Under the pieces are notes generated by a model. The model was not told the DNA's origin, searched no databases, and saw only the letters and a program-made list of their open reading frames with translations. Positions 39,617 through 49,811 of a stretch of DNA of 64,000 bases are shown here, piece by piece. Made by a program: the position numbers and the translations under genes. Within the stretch, counting starts at the first letter, position 1. Each line of letters opens with the position of its first letter. The DNA is from Perca fluviatilis. Taxonomy: Eukaryota > Chordata > Actinopteri > Perciformes > Percidae. The DNA lies in NCBI RefSeq assembly GCF_010015445.1, contig NC_053116.1:35961785-36025784 (forward strand). The letters run 5' to 3'.

Positions 39617-39953
39617 GGACTGGTCTACATGAAAAGCACTTTGTAACACTAATAAGTGACTATGTATAATCACGAGTAAAGCCCCAAATGTCTAATTAGA
39701 TTCATAATAATTTTTACTTGTTCTTTGATCAGATTTAAATCGAAATGGCTTTCAATATTAGACTGTATATTAATTTTAATTTGTAGAATAACGCATTTTT
39801 TGTTTATGTTTATGTCAAAGTCAGGTATCGTATCGGCATCCAAACATTTCAAACGATGTCCAGCCCCGACTGGATACAAAAATGGAACAACTGTTATTGA
39901 GCTCGCTGGCTGGGTATCATTACTAAATGTAATCTATTTATTACTTGGTAACT

Positions 39954-40195
39954 AGGGCTGCACGATATGAGGAAAATTTCAAATTTGCAATTATTTTGAC
40001 TGATATTGCGATATGATTCACGACATTGGAGGGAATTACCATTTTTCTTTCGGTGATTTATGCCAGGATCTATACCAAAAGTAGTCTGTGGGATATTATA
40101 TGATTTGTCGGTCGGGATGTCTCTGCAGCAACACAATACTTACTCAATAACAAATATTGCCATTTCAATCAAATTGCGATTAATTTTGCAGCCCT
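39954..40195. mobile_element. small hAT-like element next to exon 3
   Basis: Left end agggctgcacgatatgagg, right end gattaattttgcagccct. Inverted termini agggctgca/tgcagccct are exact for 9 bp. Flanks acttggta and acttgtga are only loosely alike. It ends 39 bp before exon 3. Confidence 0.65.
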
Positions 40196-40234
40196 ACTTG
40201 TGATTTAAAGTATTATCATTGTCTTCTTTTTCAG

Positions 40235-40350
40235 GGGCTTAACTGCTTGCAGCCGAGGCAGAGGCCCTCAGCTTTTAGACCCTGGTCCCCCCACATCTCG
40301 GCCGGGGAGAAGGAGCCCTCCAGTCACCCCCTGGCCCTGCTGAGAGACAG
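40235..40350 (+). CDS. ski: ski exon 3 (phase 0 to 2)
   Basis: Residues 40-77 plus two bases of codon 78. The translation runs [19 protein letters not shown] and ends LALLRD. It matches the conserved vertebrate SKI segment in which [17 protein letters not shown] sequence is followed by a short variable stretch and LLRDSFYSYKS. The acceptor is ttttcag and the donor is gtgagc, and the AG left at the end is completed by the first C of exon 4 to give Ser. Length is 116 nt. Hydrophobic residues around the FRPW motif are the best preserved part and probably form a short interaction motif, but I cannot name the partner. Confidence 0.92.
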
Positions 40351-40921
40351 GTGAGCTCAGCACAGGGCCGGACAGCCAGCTCCACTCTCACCAAACAGCC
40401 CTTAACTGACCCCAAAAGACATAAAGGAATAATGCATTATGTTGCCTCTAAGGCTACGTCTACACTACTACATTTTGGTTTAAAAACAAATATATTTTAT
40501 ATTTTTTTTAACGTAGTGAATGGAATCCAGTGTAGCCGGTTAGCATGTTGTGAGTAAAAGTGAGCCAACAAAAGACAAAAAAACAACCTAATTACTTGCA
40601 CTGAGACAAAAAATGCGTTGGCCCACCTATCTACAGCCAGGGGAGACCGTGATAAACCCTATTTCAACAAACGGTGGCGTATTCCTTACAGCAAAACACT
40701 TACTTTTCGCCATTGTTCTTTCTCCAAATTATTTTCTGTACTTTGAAATTACACATCCATGCTTTTCAACGTCAGACAATCTGCTTCCCGTTTACACAGG
40801 CACACACATGCCAACGGTCATGTGATATGCGTTGGCAGGCGTGTTAATATGGATGGAGATAAAACTCACTTGTGGGACGTGGGATTTTTTTTTTTTTAAA
40901 TGCTTAAAAAAAAAAAAAAAA

Positions 40922-40922
<1 letters not shown>

Positions 40923-40985
<63 letters not shown>
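40923..40985. repeat. (AT)n microsatellite in ski intron 3
   Basis: Preceded by a 17-bp A run. Confidence 0.95.
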
Positions 40986-40990
<5 letters not shown>

Positions 40991-41465
40991 GCAGTAGTGC
41001 GGATGTAGCCCAAGAGAAGCTTTTACTGCAAGAGACGACAGCCATTTTGTTCAGCTGGATCTGATGAGCTCCCAGCATGCTCTCTCACTTGTCTGGGTGG
41101 GCAGGTGTCAGAGGGGTCAAGTCTGACTATACCACAGCCTCCCACTCTCCACCATTCACACACATTTGACACACACTCATACCGTGGGCACCCACTTGGC
41201 ATGGCGCTGCCAGTGCAGGCTGCACCATATCACAGCTGATCTTGCCCAGTTTGTCATTAAGTGGGAGGAAAGAGCTGCAGGCACTTTATTTGAACGTTTC
41301 TCTGCCCTGGTTGGCATAGGCAGTTCAAAAACACACCATACAAAATGAAACTGGCTGTGTTTACTTGCATGCAGAATTCATATCTTGTTCATAAAGTAAC
41401 CTTGATGTAGAGGAAGAGTCATGACCCAAAAAGCCAAAAAAATAAATAAAAAATAGACATAACCA

Positions 41466-41655
41466 GGGGGCCGCCTCTAGCTCACCCAGTAAGAGCGTTC
41501 GCCCCGTGTTGGCTGAGTCCTGCAGCGGAGCAGGGTTCGATTCCGACCTGCTGCCCTTTGCTGCGTGTCATTCCCCATCTCTCTCCCCCCTTTCATGTCT
41601 ATCCACTTTCAAATAAAGGGAAAAGCCCCCAAAAGATAGTCTTTAAAAAACAAAA
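41466..41655 (+). mobile_element. tRNA-derived SINE in ski intron 3
   Basis: A-box-like tagctcacccag (41478-41489) and B-box ggttcgattcc (41534-41544) are spaced as in a tRNA promoter for RNA polymerase III. A tail tttgctgcgtgtcattcccc, then tctctctcccc and aataaagggaaaagccc follows, ending in an A-rich stretch. It shares the tail with 45539-45700. Confidence 0.8.
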
Positions 41656-41852
41656 AAAACAACATATCCAGGCACTCATGGTTGGTTACGAAAAAATAAA
41701 AGGCCTTTAATTCATTTGGCAAGGCATTTAAAAGCACACCAACGCTTGTGGGATGGAGCCTTTCTCAGGGTGTAGTGACACAAAGAGACAAACAAAGAGT
41801 CTAAATGTATGTATGTTATTGTACGTAAGCATCATGTCCCGTGTCATTTTAG

Positions 41853-42208
41853 CTTCTACAACTACAAGAGCCTGGAGAAAGCTGTGGCCCCTAACGTCGC
41901 CCTCACACCACTGCCCCTGGGGAATGTGGGTCCCATGTCCCCGTCGGTACCCAGCACCTCCCATCCAAGTGGAGGTGAACCCCCAGGCGAGGGCGCCAAC
42001 TCCAGTTCCAACTCCAACTCCAACTCCAGGCCTCACAAGAGGAGAGCCACAGGGGAGCTCCTGCCCCCGGCGCCAGAGGACCCCTGCCCTCCGTCCTCCG
42101 CTGCCAGCAAGCTACCGGCGCCGGCGCCGCCCCCACCACCGCCGCCACCGCCACCTCAGGACGACAAGGACTCTGAGGTGGAGATCGAAGTGGAGAGCCG
42201 CGACGAAT
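41853..42208 (+). CDS. ski: ski exon 4, variable proline-rich region (phase 2 to 1)
   Basis: Residues 78-197 (the last codon is split). It begins SFYNYKSLEKAVAPNVAL, which closely matches the vertebrate SKI segment SFYSYKSFETAVAPNVAL, and ends DDKDSEVEIEVESRDE, also a conserved acidic block. Between them is a low-complexity stretch: NSSSNSNSNSRP, then a basic patch HKRR that sits where mammalian SKI has its PRKRK nuclear localisation signal, then ten consecutive prolines after PAPA. Acceptor ttttag, donor gtaagc, 356 nt. The exon is GC-rich and strongly biased to C. Larger out-of-frame open frames on both strands overlap it and are shadows. The SNSNSN and poly-Pro tracts are probably a lineage-specific expansion. 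Confidence 0.9.
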
Positions 42209-42412
42209 GTAAGCAAAGAGCTCAATGCCATCAGCTAGATATGTGTAGATTGTTTGTTACGGGGCTCGACCTCACAGCTAAATCGAGCCCCGGTTTGACA
42301 AGATCAACGGAGTCTTGACAACGGGAAAGGCTCCAGCTAAATTCAACCGCCAGAACATGTCCGCTTTCCCACAAACCTCACCCTCTGTCGTGTCTCTGGT
42401 CTCTCCGAACAG
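42209..42412 (+). other. ski: ski intron 4 (204 bp)
   Basis: Short intron with GT at 42209 and AG at 42411-42412. No repeat or other signal seen. Confidence 0.9.
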
Positions 42413-42735
42413 TCACTTCGTCCCTGTCCTCCCTGTCGTCCCCGTCTTTCACCTCGTCCAGCAGCTCGGCCAAGGACTTGAGCTCGCCGGGCGCCCAGGG
42501 GCCCGTCTGCACGGTCACGTCGGCCGAGGGCCCCGCGGCCACGCCCGCCGCAGCCCCCGTGACCCCTTCAGAGCTGGGGCTGGAGTCGGAGCTGGAGAGC
42601 CTGAGGCAGGCGCTGGACAGCGGACTGGACTCCAAAGAGTCAAAGGAGAAGTTTCTGCATGAGATTGTTAAGATGAGGGTGAAGCAGGAGGAGAAGTTGG
42701 GATCAGCCTTGCAGGCCAAACGCAGCCTCCAGCAG
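42413..42735 (+). CDS. ski: ski exon 5, Ser-rich segment and start of coiled coil (phase 1 to 0)
   Basis: Residues 197-304. The first two bases complete Phe, giving [18 protein letters not shown], a serine-rich stretch conserved in vertebrate SKI. An Ala/Pro/Thr-rich spacer follows, then the coiled coil begins near residue 252 with [17 protein letters not shown] and continues [18 protein letters not shown] and LQAKRSLQQ. Heptad-spaced Leu, Ile and Val are visible. In the SKI/SnoN family this C-terminal helix drives homo- and heterodimerisation. Acceptor cgaacag, donor gtaggg, 323 nt. An open frame starting at 42478 continues past the donor and is not the true end. Confidence 0.95.
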
Positions 42736-43694
42736 GTAGGGTTCAGATTATTGTAAGAATGTACGACGTGTATCGAAATATATCTTTCCCATTGTCAAAT
42801 GAGAACATTCATACATGTACATGTTTTTTTTCAACCTGGTGAACTTTTGTGTCTAAGTGACTGATGTGAACAACAATCTTTGACATTGGTCCAGTATTAA
42901 GCAAGCTCGCTGCATTCGGCAGTCAGATAAACAAGCTACAATGTTATTGGGCAGTTGCTAAACCTTCAATTTCTGTCCACAAAAGTGCTTGTCTTGCCAC
43001 TGACATGCTTACATTATTAGTCTGAATGTCTGACAACATTATGGAAAGGATCTCTACGGATATCGACCTTTCTGTTAAAAAGTAAGATTCTTTTTTTTAA
43101 ACATAAAAACTTCCACGAAATTGCTATTGCTAAACCCACCAGTACTCCGTGTAAATAAACAGTAATTTTATCTTTGTAAAATACATATAATTTGAAGTCA
43201 GCAGACACAAAATAAAACCTTTTAAAAAGCTGTTCTGGTTCGTCTTTCCACTTTTCCGACAATCAACACTTTGGTTTGGTTGAAATAAACACATGGTTTA
43301 TCGATTTTACATGTAAAAAAAATACGCTGGCTCTATACACGCTGAAAGCATTGTTTATTTAAAAGGAGTCTGGCAAATTTAGCGATAGAGATCTCGGAGC
43401 TGTTTCTGATTATACAAAGAGGATTTTACTCTTTAAAAACAAGGTCTATCTCTGTAGGGGTCTTTACCATTATGTTGTCAGACAGCTGCCTGTCACCGTG
43501 TTCTCGCTAAATACTGGACTCATTTCAAAGATTGTTGTTTCAATCAGTCACTTACACACAAAAACATAGGGAAATATATGTAAGCATAGAGAAACTGCTA
43601 GCATAGCTTCATTAGGAGTGACAACATACACCTTCCAACAACTCCAAAGCCAGAGAGCCACAAAGCTGTAGACTTTGAAACATGTACTCACATC

Positions 43695-44095
43695 AAACAA
43701 CAAACTTGACACTTGACTTGGACTTGACCTTACTCGAGACTTGAATGTGTTTTAAGTGAAGTCATGGATTCCGCTTTTGAAAAATAAAAGCACTATAAAT
43801 TTGCTATCCACTATTAAGATCAGAAAGGAAAACGTTGTCATGTTGCAATGTCATGTTAACGGTCGACCCGGAAAGAGTTACATCTTGACTTGTAATTTGT
43901 GAACTGACTTGGACTCGTCCCGACTTACTCGAGGTATGACTTGGAGTTACGTTGATTAACTTGACACTTTGCTTGGAGCTTATCTTTATTGAATTGAGAC
44001 CTTGACCCATTGACTCTGACTTCTTTGATTCACTCGAGACTTGACTCGGACTAGTTTGGATTGACTGACTCGAGACTTGACTTGCAATCGCCCCA
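43695..44095 (+). repeat. degenerate GACTTG/CTCGAGAC-rich tract
   Basis: Repeated gacttg, gacttggact and ctcgagacttgact words, for example acttgacttggacttgacc near 43710 and ctcgagacttgacttgcaa near 44070. It is a degenerate minisatellite-like repeat, with no coding potential. Confidence 0.5.
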
Positions 44096-44774
44096 GAAGT
44101 TTTTTTTATAACAGCTCCTCCAAAGACAACTTAAAACACAATATGGAATTTTCAATTTTCATACCACATATAGGAGCAAACTGCTTTCATTCTGGGCCAC
44201 CAATCAGTCAAATGTGTCAAAGTTGTGATTGTCTGTTTGGCAAATAATTAAAGATGGAGACTCATACAAACCGTGACAAAGGTTGCCCATAGCGACAGCC
44301 TAATATCACTGGATAGCTGCCAGTATTTAGATCTACAACCCTGGTGATTAGATGTCTCTATTCTCACACTGATATGCTATAAATAGCTACTATATGATTT
44401 CATTTCAGTGAATACGCCATAACGTGCATCACTGTTGGCTGAGAGAAAGGGATTTCCCGGCCCGAGCGGCCCGTGGCAACTCATAGGAACCTTAAGCTTC
44501 TCCCTACGTTCCTGAAATCAGACGTGACACAAAGTTTTCAAAGTTGGCACACTGAGGAAATTACTTGAGCTCAGGCATCAAAATGCAGAAGTGGATTAGA
44601 AGTCATTATCACTGTCAGCGAAGCTTAGCATGAGTTGGCAAGTGTTAACAAAGGGAGGGGATGTTGCCGCAAAGGGAAAGGCCAGACTTCCATTTTTATT
44701 TTTGGTCTTGGACTGAGAACAAGAAAACGCCGACGAAGGAGCCTGTGTGGGTGAGCAGCACAAAATGCATCCTG

Positions 44775-44777
<3 letters not shown>

Positions 44778-44806
<29 letters not shown>
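44778..44806. repeat. poly(A) run, 29 bp
   Basis: Uninterrupted A run in intron 5. No retrocopied gene is seen before it. Confidence 0.9.
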
Positions 44807-45477
44807 GCAATTCCAGCCTGACAGCTTTCCACTTTCACTTTCCGTCAATGTTTAGAGGACCTGTGGAGAGGCAACACACACACACACATCCAACCCAAAT
44901 CTACAAGCTAAATAAGAAGTGGCGTTAGTTTAAAACAACCCACTGTATAGCATTCCTGCTGTGTTGAGTTGAACTAACCCTGATGGGTGTTGACAGAGTT
45001 CCCCCTGCAGAGTAAAGGGTGTGATGGGGATTGTTTCTTTTCACTCTTTGTGAAGGAACCAACAAAGCCTGACAACGGACATGTTTGTCTCACCTGCTAG
45101 CTTTCTCACGAGAAGGCTGCGAACGCATACACAAACACACTTTCTTCCAGTGATTCAGAGGAAGGAAACCTGTCAGCCCACACTTTGCCCTAAGCCTTAC
45201 CTGGCTCAGTGTAAACAGTGACACTGCAGCCGGCTGTAACTAGGCAAGGCTCTCGGGTGTCAACTAGGTAAAACAGCTAGGGGGTGGGGGGGAAAAATTG
45301 ATTCATGTATCTATCGGGATTTTTAAGAGTTTTTTTAAAATCGATTCTTTCCCCCGGAAACAATATTTTTTTTTATTACTTTTTTTTAACCAATGATTCA
45401 CCCTTAATATTTTCTGTTTGTATGGTAGCGCCGACAGTGACTACATCATCTCCGTATCCAGCCAAACTGAGCGAAAG

Positions 45478-45506
45478 CTGACTGACTGACTGACTGACTG
45501 ACTGAC
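45478..45506. repeat. (GACT)n array
   Basis: Seven gact units, next to a SINE. Confidence 0.9.
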
Positions 45507-45538
45507 ATGTGATGTGCATTCTTCAATCAGTTTTTTTT

Positions 45539-45700
45539 GGGCGCCCGGTTAGCTCAGTTGGTAGAGTGGGCACCCATATATAGAAGTTTACCTGCGGCCC
45601 TTTGCTGCGTGTCATTCCCCCTCTCTCTCCCCATTCGTTTCCTCAGCTGTCCTGTCAATAAAGGCCTAAAAATGCCCCAAAAAATATTCTTAAAAAAAAT
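45539..45700 (+). mobile_element. tRNA-derived SINE in ski intron 5, B box deleted
   Basis: Head gcgcccggttagctcagttg with A-box tagctcagttgg, then a short unrelated join and the tail ttgctgcgtgtcattccccc shared with the 41466 copy. The region that should hold the B box (ggttcgattcc) is missing, so it is unlikely to be transcribed by polymerase III. Confidence 0.75.
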
Positions 45701-46000
45701 AAAAATAATTGTTTTTAGAAATGATATATTGTATTATTCAACTTTTGTTTTGGTTAAAGGAAAAGAAAATACTCAACACTATCGAATCGCAATACTTCTA
45801 GAATCGTAATACAAATTGAATCTGGCACGTATGTATCCCCGCCCTGAAATCAGCCATGTGACAGATAAACCCACTGGTCTCACCACTCGCAGACTTTTTT
45901 TTAATTTTTTTGTATCGATACATTCAAATTATGTAAAGAAAAAGTGCATAATAATCGTATATAGCCCAGAATGCTAACTTGTTCACTCTCCCGTTCCCAG

Positions 46001-46231
46001 GAGTTGGAGTTCTTGCGGGTGGCAAAGAAGGAGAAGCTGCGGGAGGCCACGGAGGCGAAGCGGAACCTCAGGAAGGAAATTGAGCGCCTGCGAGTCGAGA
46101 GCGAGAAGAAGATGAAGGAAGCCAACGAGTCGCGGATCCGTCTGAAGCGGGAGCTGGAGCAAGCCCGGCAGCTGAGAGTGTGCGATAAAGGCTGCGAGGC
46201 CGGTCGGCTCCGCGCAAAATACTCGGCGCAG
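46001..46231 (+). CDS. ski: ski exon 6, coiled-coil core (77 codons, phase 0 to 0)
   Basis: Residues 305-381, starting [18 protein letters not shown] and ending [19 protein letters not shown]. This is nearly identical to the human SKI coiled coil and is the strongest single piece of evidence for the gene. The helix is highly charged (Lys, Arg, Glu) with regular Leu positions, and the two cysteines in VCDKGCEAG are the family's conserved pair. It mediates SKI dimers and SKI-SnoN heterodimers. Acceptor tcccag, donor gtcagt, 231 nt. Opposite-strand open frames over this exon are shadows. Confidence 0.97.
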
Positions 46232-46306
46232 GTCAGTTAGCCGCACGTAGACGCAGCGTCAGAAAGGGTTCGGGCTGGGTTTCAAGAATCGGTCCAAAAT
46301 AATGTG

Positions 46307-46640
46307 AACATTGTGTTAGATGAGTTTTCCATTGTAAACAAAGAAGAAGATAAAAATAAAAGAAAATATAAAAACACACATACAGTATATACATACATAT
46401 ATTGTCTACATACATACATACACACACATACATAAAAAACCCTTTGCGTAAATACAAATTCCCAATATAAGTTTGAGGTATATATATTTTTTTGGAACAA
46501 TGTGTTATTGAGTTTTCCATTTTAAACAAAGGAAAAAAAGAGATAAAAGAAAATGTATAAAAACACCCAGACACACATATATATATATACACACACATAT
46601 TGGCTATATACATACATACACACACATACATACATAAGTT
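46307..46640 (+). repeat. diverged tandem duplication in ski intron 6
   Basis: Two units begin gaaca-ttgtgttag (46307) and gaaca-atgtgttat (46495). Both continue gagttttccattnnaaacaaag, then an A-rich stretch, then catac/cacac repeats. The period is about 189 bp and the copies are clearly diverged. Confidence 0.6.
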
Positions 46641-46846
46641 TTAGGGGCATAATAATAATACATTTAATAGCAAGATAAGTATAAAAACATCAATAACAAC
46701 TAGAGATATATGTGAAAAAGGTGCAGCAAAACAGCGTAGAAACAGGATAGAATGTAACTATGTTGAAGAGTACACAAAAAACTTTATAGATACATATATG
46801 CATATAAAGTTTCAAATAAAAACTTTTAACATAGGATGAAACTTTA

Positions 46847-46960
46847 GATAAGATAAGATAGACACCACATTGGGGAAATTCACTCATCACAGCAGCTCAA
46901 TACAGCACAAAAAATAACAAAAAGTAGTAATAACTGTAATATGAACACTTCTTGTATTTA
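46847..46960 (-). repeat. LINE-like 3' tail, reverse orientation
   Basis: Reads agataagataagatagac and ccacattggggaaattcac, then atcacagcagctcaatacag. The reverse complement is a typical fish LINE end with gaatttccccaatgtgg followed by a (ATCTT)n tail. Confidence 0.5.
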
Positions 46961-47667
46961 CAGGTGGGGAGAATATGCACACAGATGAATATACATACGA
47001 GTATGAAAAAAGGCATATTGTACACGTCATTATTTTCACGTGGCGAGAACATATATACTGATATACAGATGAATATACAGATGGATCTGAGATGGCACGT
47101 TGCACAGGTCACAGTAAGATGTGCAGAGTAATACATAAATAACGATTTAATAGCGCAGACTAATTTTTATTTGACCAATCTGTTGATGATACTGTTGAGA
47201 AAACGTGGGACACGGAGACAGACGCTGACAGTCCGATGAGTGCGACTGTGACGGTAGAAAGTCTAGACGCTTGTGTCAACACCCTCCGAGTAATTGCAGT
47301 GTTTCAGAGGCTCGCTGTCTCAAAACGCTGTTAAGGTCAGCAGAGGAAAAAAAACACACACACACATTTCCTCTTCCCCAGTCAAAAATAAATGGGCGTA
47401 GCCCCAAGTGCACAGACGTAGGATAAGCCCCCCTGCCGCCCCTCGAAAGGAAACAGGAAGAGACGTCGACTTCCCTCGGGCACCATGGGAAATGCAGATT
47501 AGACCAAACAAGAGGGAGGTTATGCTCTCAAGCTGCGTCTGCGCCACCTCCCCGCAGAGACTGCAGTCGGCTTTCGGGAAGGCTGTCGTTAGGACGAGAT
47601 GTTTACCAGAGCTGCGAAATCCTACTGGGGCCGAATGAACACAAAATGCTCATTTGAAGTCGATTAA

Positions 47668-48050
47668 CCCTCTCGTTGTCCTCGGGTCAGATTTGACCCA
47701 TTTTCAAAAGAGTTTTTGAGGTATTTGGGGCTTCTTTCAACCACATTTTCAAAAAAAGAAGTAACTGGTTCCCTACAACCTTTACTCTTCACAAGTCAAA
47801 TAAATGATCAGTTCACATTGAATTTGGGTGTTTTATTTCATAGCATCTGAAGGCAAAAAAATGATAAAAATAACTTTGAAAAAAAAAGTGACAAAAATGT
47901 CAAAAGGCTCGCCAAAATCGCCAACAAAATCAGGAAAAGTCACGAAAGAGACAACCAAAACATTGCAAAAAAAAATAGTTTTCATTTAAAATTTTGACCC
48001 AGAAAAACTAAAAGCTGCTTTTCGGTCGACAGGAAGACAACCCGGGGATG
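47668..48050. mobile_element. piggyBac-like non-autonomous element in ski intron 6
   Basis: Preceded by TTAA (47664-47667) and beginning ccctctcgttgtcctcgggt, then agatttgaccc. The right part has attttgacccag and gaagacaacccggggatgg, an imperfect mirror of the left end. This is the form of a common fish repeat with TTAA-CCC ends. The right TTAA is not preserved. Confidence 0.55.
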
Positions 48051-48424
48051 GAGGAAGACATTTGATTGGAGCGTTATCTTTGCGCTCTCAAAGATCACTT
48101 GGCTAAAAAAGTTTAACTGTCGACTGTTTCTAGACGTCAGCTTGATAGCATGTACAACTTCAACTTGATTTGTGTCCCCGAAGGGCGATTAGGTGTGCAG
48201 CAAATATAAATACATACAAGACACACACATATATAAAAATTCTACACACAGTCCAACAGTTTTTTGTCTAGAACAGGATGACATGTTTAGCGTGTCTGAA
48301 TGAAAAAGCTATGTAAGCAGTGGATGTACACAGTGACAGCTCAGTTGTTCTGAGCGGGGCCAATGGTTGGAGATTACGCTCTGTCCCCTGTAGTCACATC
48401 TGCTTCCTGCCATGTGTTTCCCAG

Positions 48425-48613
48425 ATCGAGGACCTCCAGATGAAGCTGCAGCACGCCGAGGCCGACCGCGAGCAGCTCCGAGCCGACCTGCTGCTGGAAC
48501 GGGAGGCCAGGGAGCACCTGGAGAGGGTGGTGAAGGAGCTACAGCAGCAACTCTGGCCCAAATCCAACAGCGACAAGGAGGGGACGCCCAGGGACAAGCA
48601 CGCTGACAACTGA
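48425..48613 (+). CDS. ski: ski exon 7, end of coiled coil and stop codon
   Basis: Residues 382-443 and TGA at 48611-48613. It reads [18 protein letters not shown] and continues through [18 protein letters not shown] and [10 protein letters not shown] to a short hydrophilic tail ending DKHADN. Human SKI has the same series up to LWPR and then a different short tail, so divergence after the LWP motif is normal for the family. The acceptor is tttcccag. An open frame that begins at 48320 reads intron sequence in frame into this exon; the acceptor and the smooth protein match across the exon 6/7 join show that the exon starts at 48425. Confidence 0.95.
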   Translation: MEDLQMKLQHAEADREQLRADLLLEREAREHLERVVKELQQQLWPKSNSDKEGTPRDKHADN

Positions 48614-48860
48614 CCCAGCGGCCAACCTCGCCGCCGCGTCCGACCATTCCCTCCCCACCCCCCTCCCCACCCACATTGCCGCGAATAGAGACAGAGCGCA
48701 ACGCTTGCCGCTCTCCGTCGACTTGTATTGGGTGACGTCGCTTCCTCGTCAATTCCATCTGCTAGCAAACGCCAGAAGAACGCCTAAACGCTGCTGTGTG
48801 GTGGGATGCACTACCAACAGTGTGTATACCCCAGAACTTAAGTTTCTATAAGCTGCCGAC

Positions 48861-49374
48861 TAAGGATGTAACCATGCATTGAAAATCGGTTAAAAATCGA
48901 TTTAAATGTGAAAAGATTCCAACTGGTTGAGATGAAAAAAACAAACATTACTACTAACATCACACAGCAGGTAACGTTAGCCGGCCGTTAGCTCGTAGCG
49001 TTAGCTGGCTTAATCACGGTTAAAACGCTGACAGCTAAACGGTTGTAAAGTGTGTCTGCAGTACAACAGTCTGCAGCTAAAGACACAGAGGGGACTACTG
49101 CAGTGACGGGACTGAAGTGTTGCATTTGAGTACGGCTCCGTAAGCTTGTGTTGCGTTTAATGTTAATGTAAAATACCCTTCTGCCATGTAGTGTGTCTTC
49201 TCTCTTTTGTGTTTCTTTCGATAAGAGGACACAACTGCTGTTTCGCACAGTTCTATATATAAATAAAGGAATATTTTTCAGTCATTTCATTCATTTTTTT
49301 TTTTTGAGAAAATCGTGTCGTGAACTTAGGATCGTGAATCGAATCGCGAGTTGAGTGTGATCGTTACATCCCTA
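48861..49374. mobile_element. non-autonomous hAT-like transposon in ski 3' UTR
   Basis: Ends are taaggatgtaac and gttacatcccta, an 11-of-12 inverted repeat. It is flanked by ctgccgac (48853-48860) and ctgctgac (49375-49382), an 8-bp target duplication with one mismatch, the length used by hAT transposases. The inner sequence has blocks of gatcgtgaatcgaatcgcg type near the end and no transposase frame. Part of its interior matches, in reverse complement, sequence at about 32337-32450, so the family is repeated in this window. Confidence 0.75.
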
Positions 49375-49453
49375 CTGCTGACCCGAAAAACATTTTGTTA
49401 CCAAGTCAAATATTCAAACGTCAGTTTAGGCGAACTAGATGTCTATAGGTTAA

Positions 49454-49811
49454 AGGTGCTCTAAGCGATGTCACGCATTTTTAGGCTACAAAATTTTTTG
49501 TCCCATACAGCAAACATCTCCTCACTATCTGCTAGCTGCCTGTCCCCTGAACACACTGTAAAAAAAAAAAACGCGGCCTCTGTAGACAGCCCAGGCTCCA
49601 CAAACGCCAACAACAACAAAGTGGCCAACCTGCACCACCAAACATAACAAACAGTGTTCCAGGGTTCCAGCCAATAACTGACAAGAAGGATTGATTTGGG
49701 GGGGGGGGGGACGGGCTGAGGAGGAGGGAGGGGCGAGCTAGTCTCGTTTTATTTGAAAATACTTTGAACGTCAACAAGAACAACGTCTCCCAACATCGCT
49801 TAGAGCGCCTT
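49454..49811. mobile_element. TTAA-flanked non-autonomous transposon in ski 3' UTR
   Basis: Flanked by TTAA (49450-49453 and 49812-49815). The left end aggtgctctaagcgatgt mirrors the right end acatcgcttagagcgcct with one mismatch. TTAA targets are typical of piggyBac and Kolobok superfamilies; I cannot choose between them. No transposase frame is present in 358 bp. Confidence 0.7.

Larger units (their letters stand above)
38516..40234 (+). other. ski: ski intron 2 (1.7 kb) with nested DNA transposons
   Basis: GT donor at 38516 and AG acceptor at 40233-40234. The intron is mostly mobile DNA: a hAT-like element at 38974-39616 with a 192-bp inverted-repeat element inside it, and a second hAT-like element at 39954-40195 that ends only 39 bp before the exon 3 acceptor. 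The remainder is AT-rich and shows nothing else. Confidence 0.85.
40351..41852 (+). other. ski: ski intron 3 (1.5 kb)
   Basis: GT donor at 40351 and AG acceptor at 41851-41852. It holds an A-rich run followed by an (AT)n block at 40923-40985 and a tRNA-derived SINE at about 41466-41655. Everything else is unremarkable. Confidence 0.88.
45276..45846. mobile_element. hAT-like element interrupted by a SINE in ski intron 5
   Basis: Left part agggggtgggggggaaaaat plus aaaatcgattctttcccc, right part actatcgaatcgcaatac and gaatctggcacgtatgt before atccccgccct. A GACT array and a SINE occupy the middle. The ends are too diverged for a firm target duplication. Confidence 0.45.
42736..46000 (+). other. 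ski: ski intron 5 (3.3 kb)
   Basis: GT at 42736 and AG at 45999-46000. It contains a degenerate GACTTG-rich tract (43695-44095), a 29-bp poly(A) run (44778-44806), a hAT-like element split by a SINE (about 45276-45846), and a GACT array. No further exon is seen. A short alternative exon cannot be excluded, but the exon 5 to exon 6 junction is in frame without one. Confidence 0.88.
46232..48424 (+). other. ski: ski intron 6 (2.2 kb)
   Basis: GT at 46232 and AG at 48423-48424. It holds a diverged tandem duplication (46307-46640), a reverse-oriented LINE-like 3' tail near 46847-46960, and a piggyBac-like TTAA element (47668-48050). The sequence at 47170-47660 shows no recognisable feature. Confidence 0.88.

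Noticed and set aside
41753..42318. Long open frames overlapping exon 4 in other frames and on the minus strand
   Set aside because: GC-rich exon shadows; only the frame that joins exons 3 and 5 matches SKI.
44778..44806. Retrocopied gene ending in poly(A)
   Set aside because: The preceding sequence has no open frame or similarity, and no target duplication is evident.
45541..45610. Possible tRNA gene (agctcagttggtagag)
   Set aside because: No acceptor stem or B box, and it is followed by a SINE tail shared with 41466-41655.
48320..48424. Possible alternative start of a short SKI form (frame open from 48320 into exon 7)
   Set aside because: The frame crosses a good acceptor site, and the extra residues do not resemble SKI; there is no promoter evidence.
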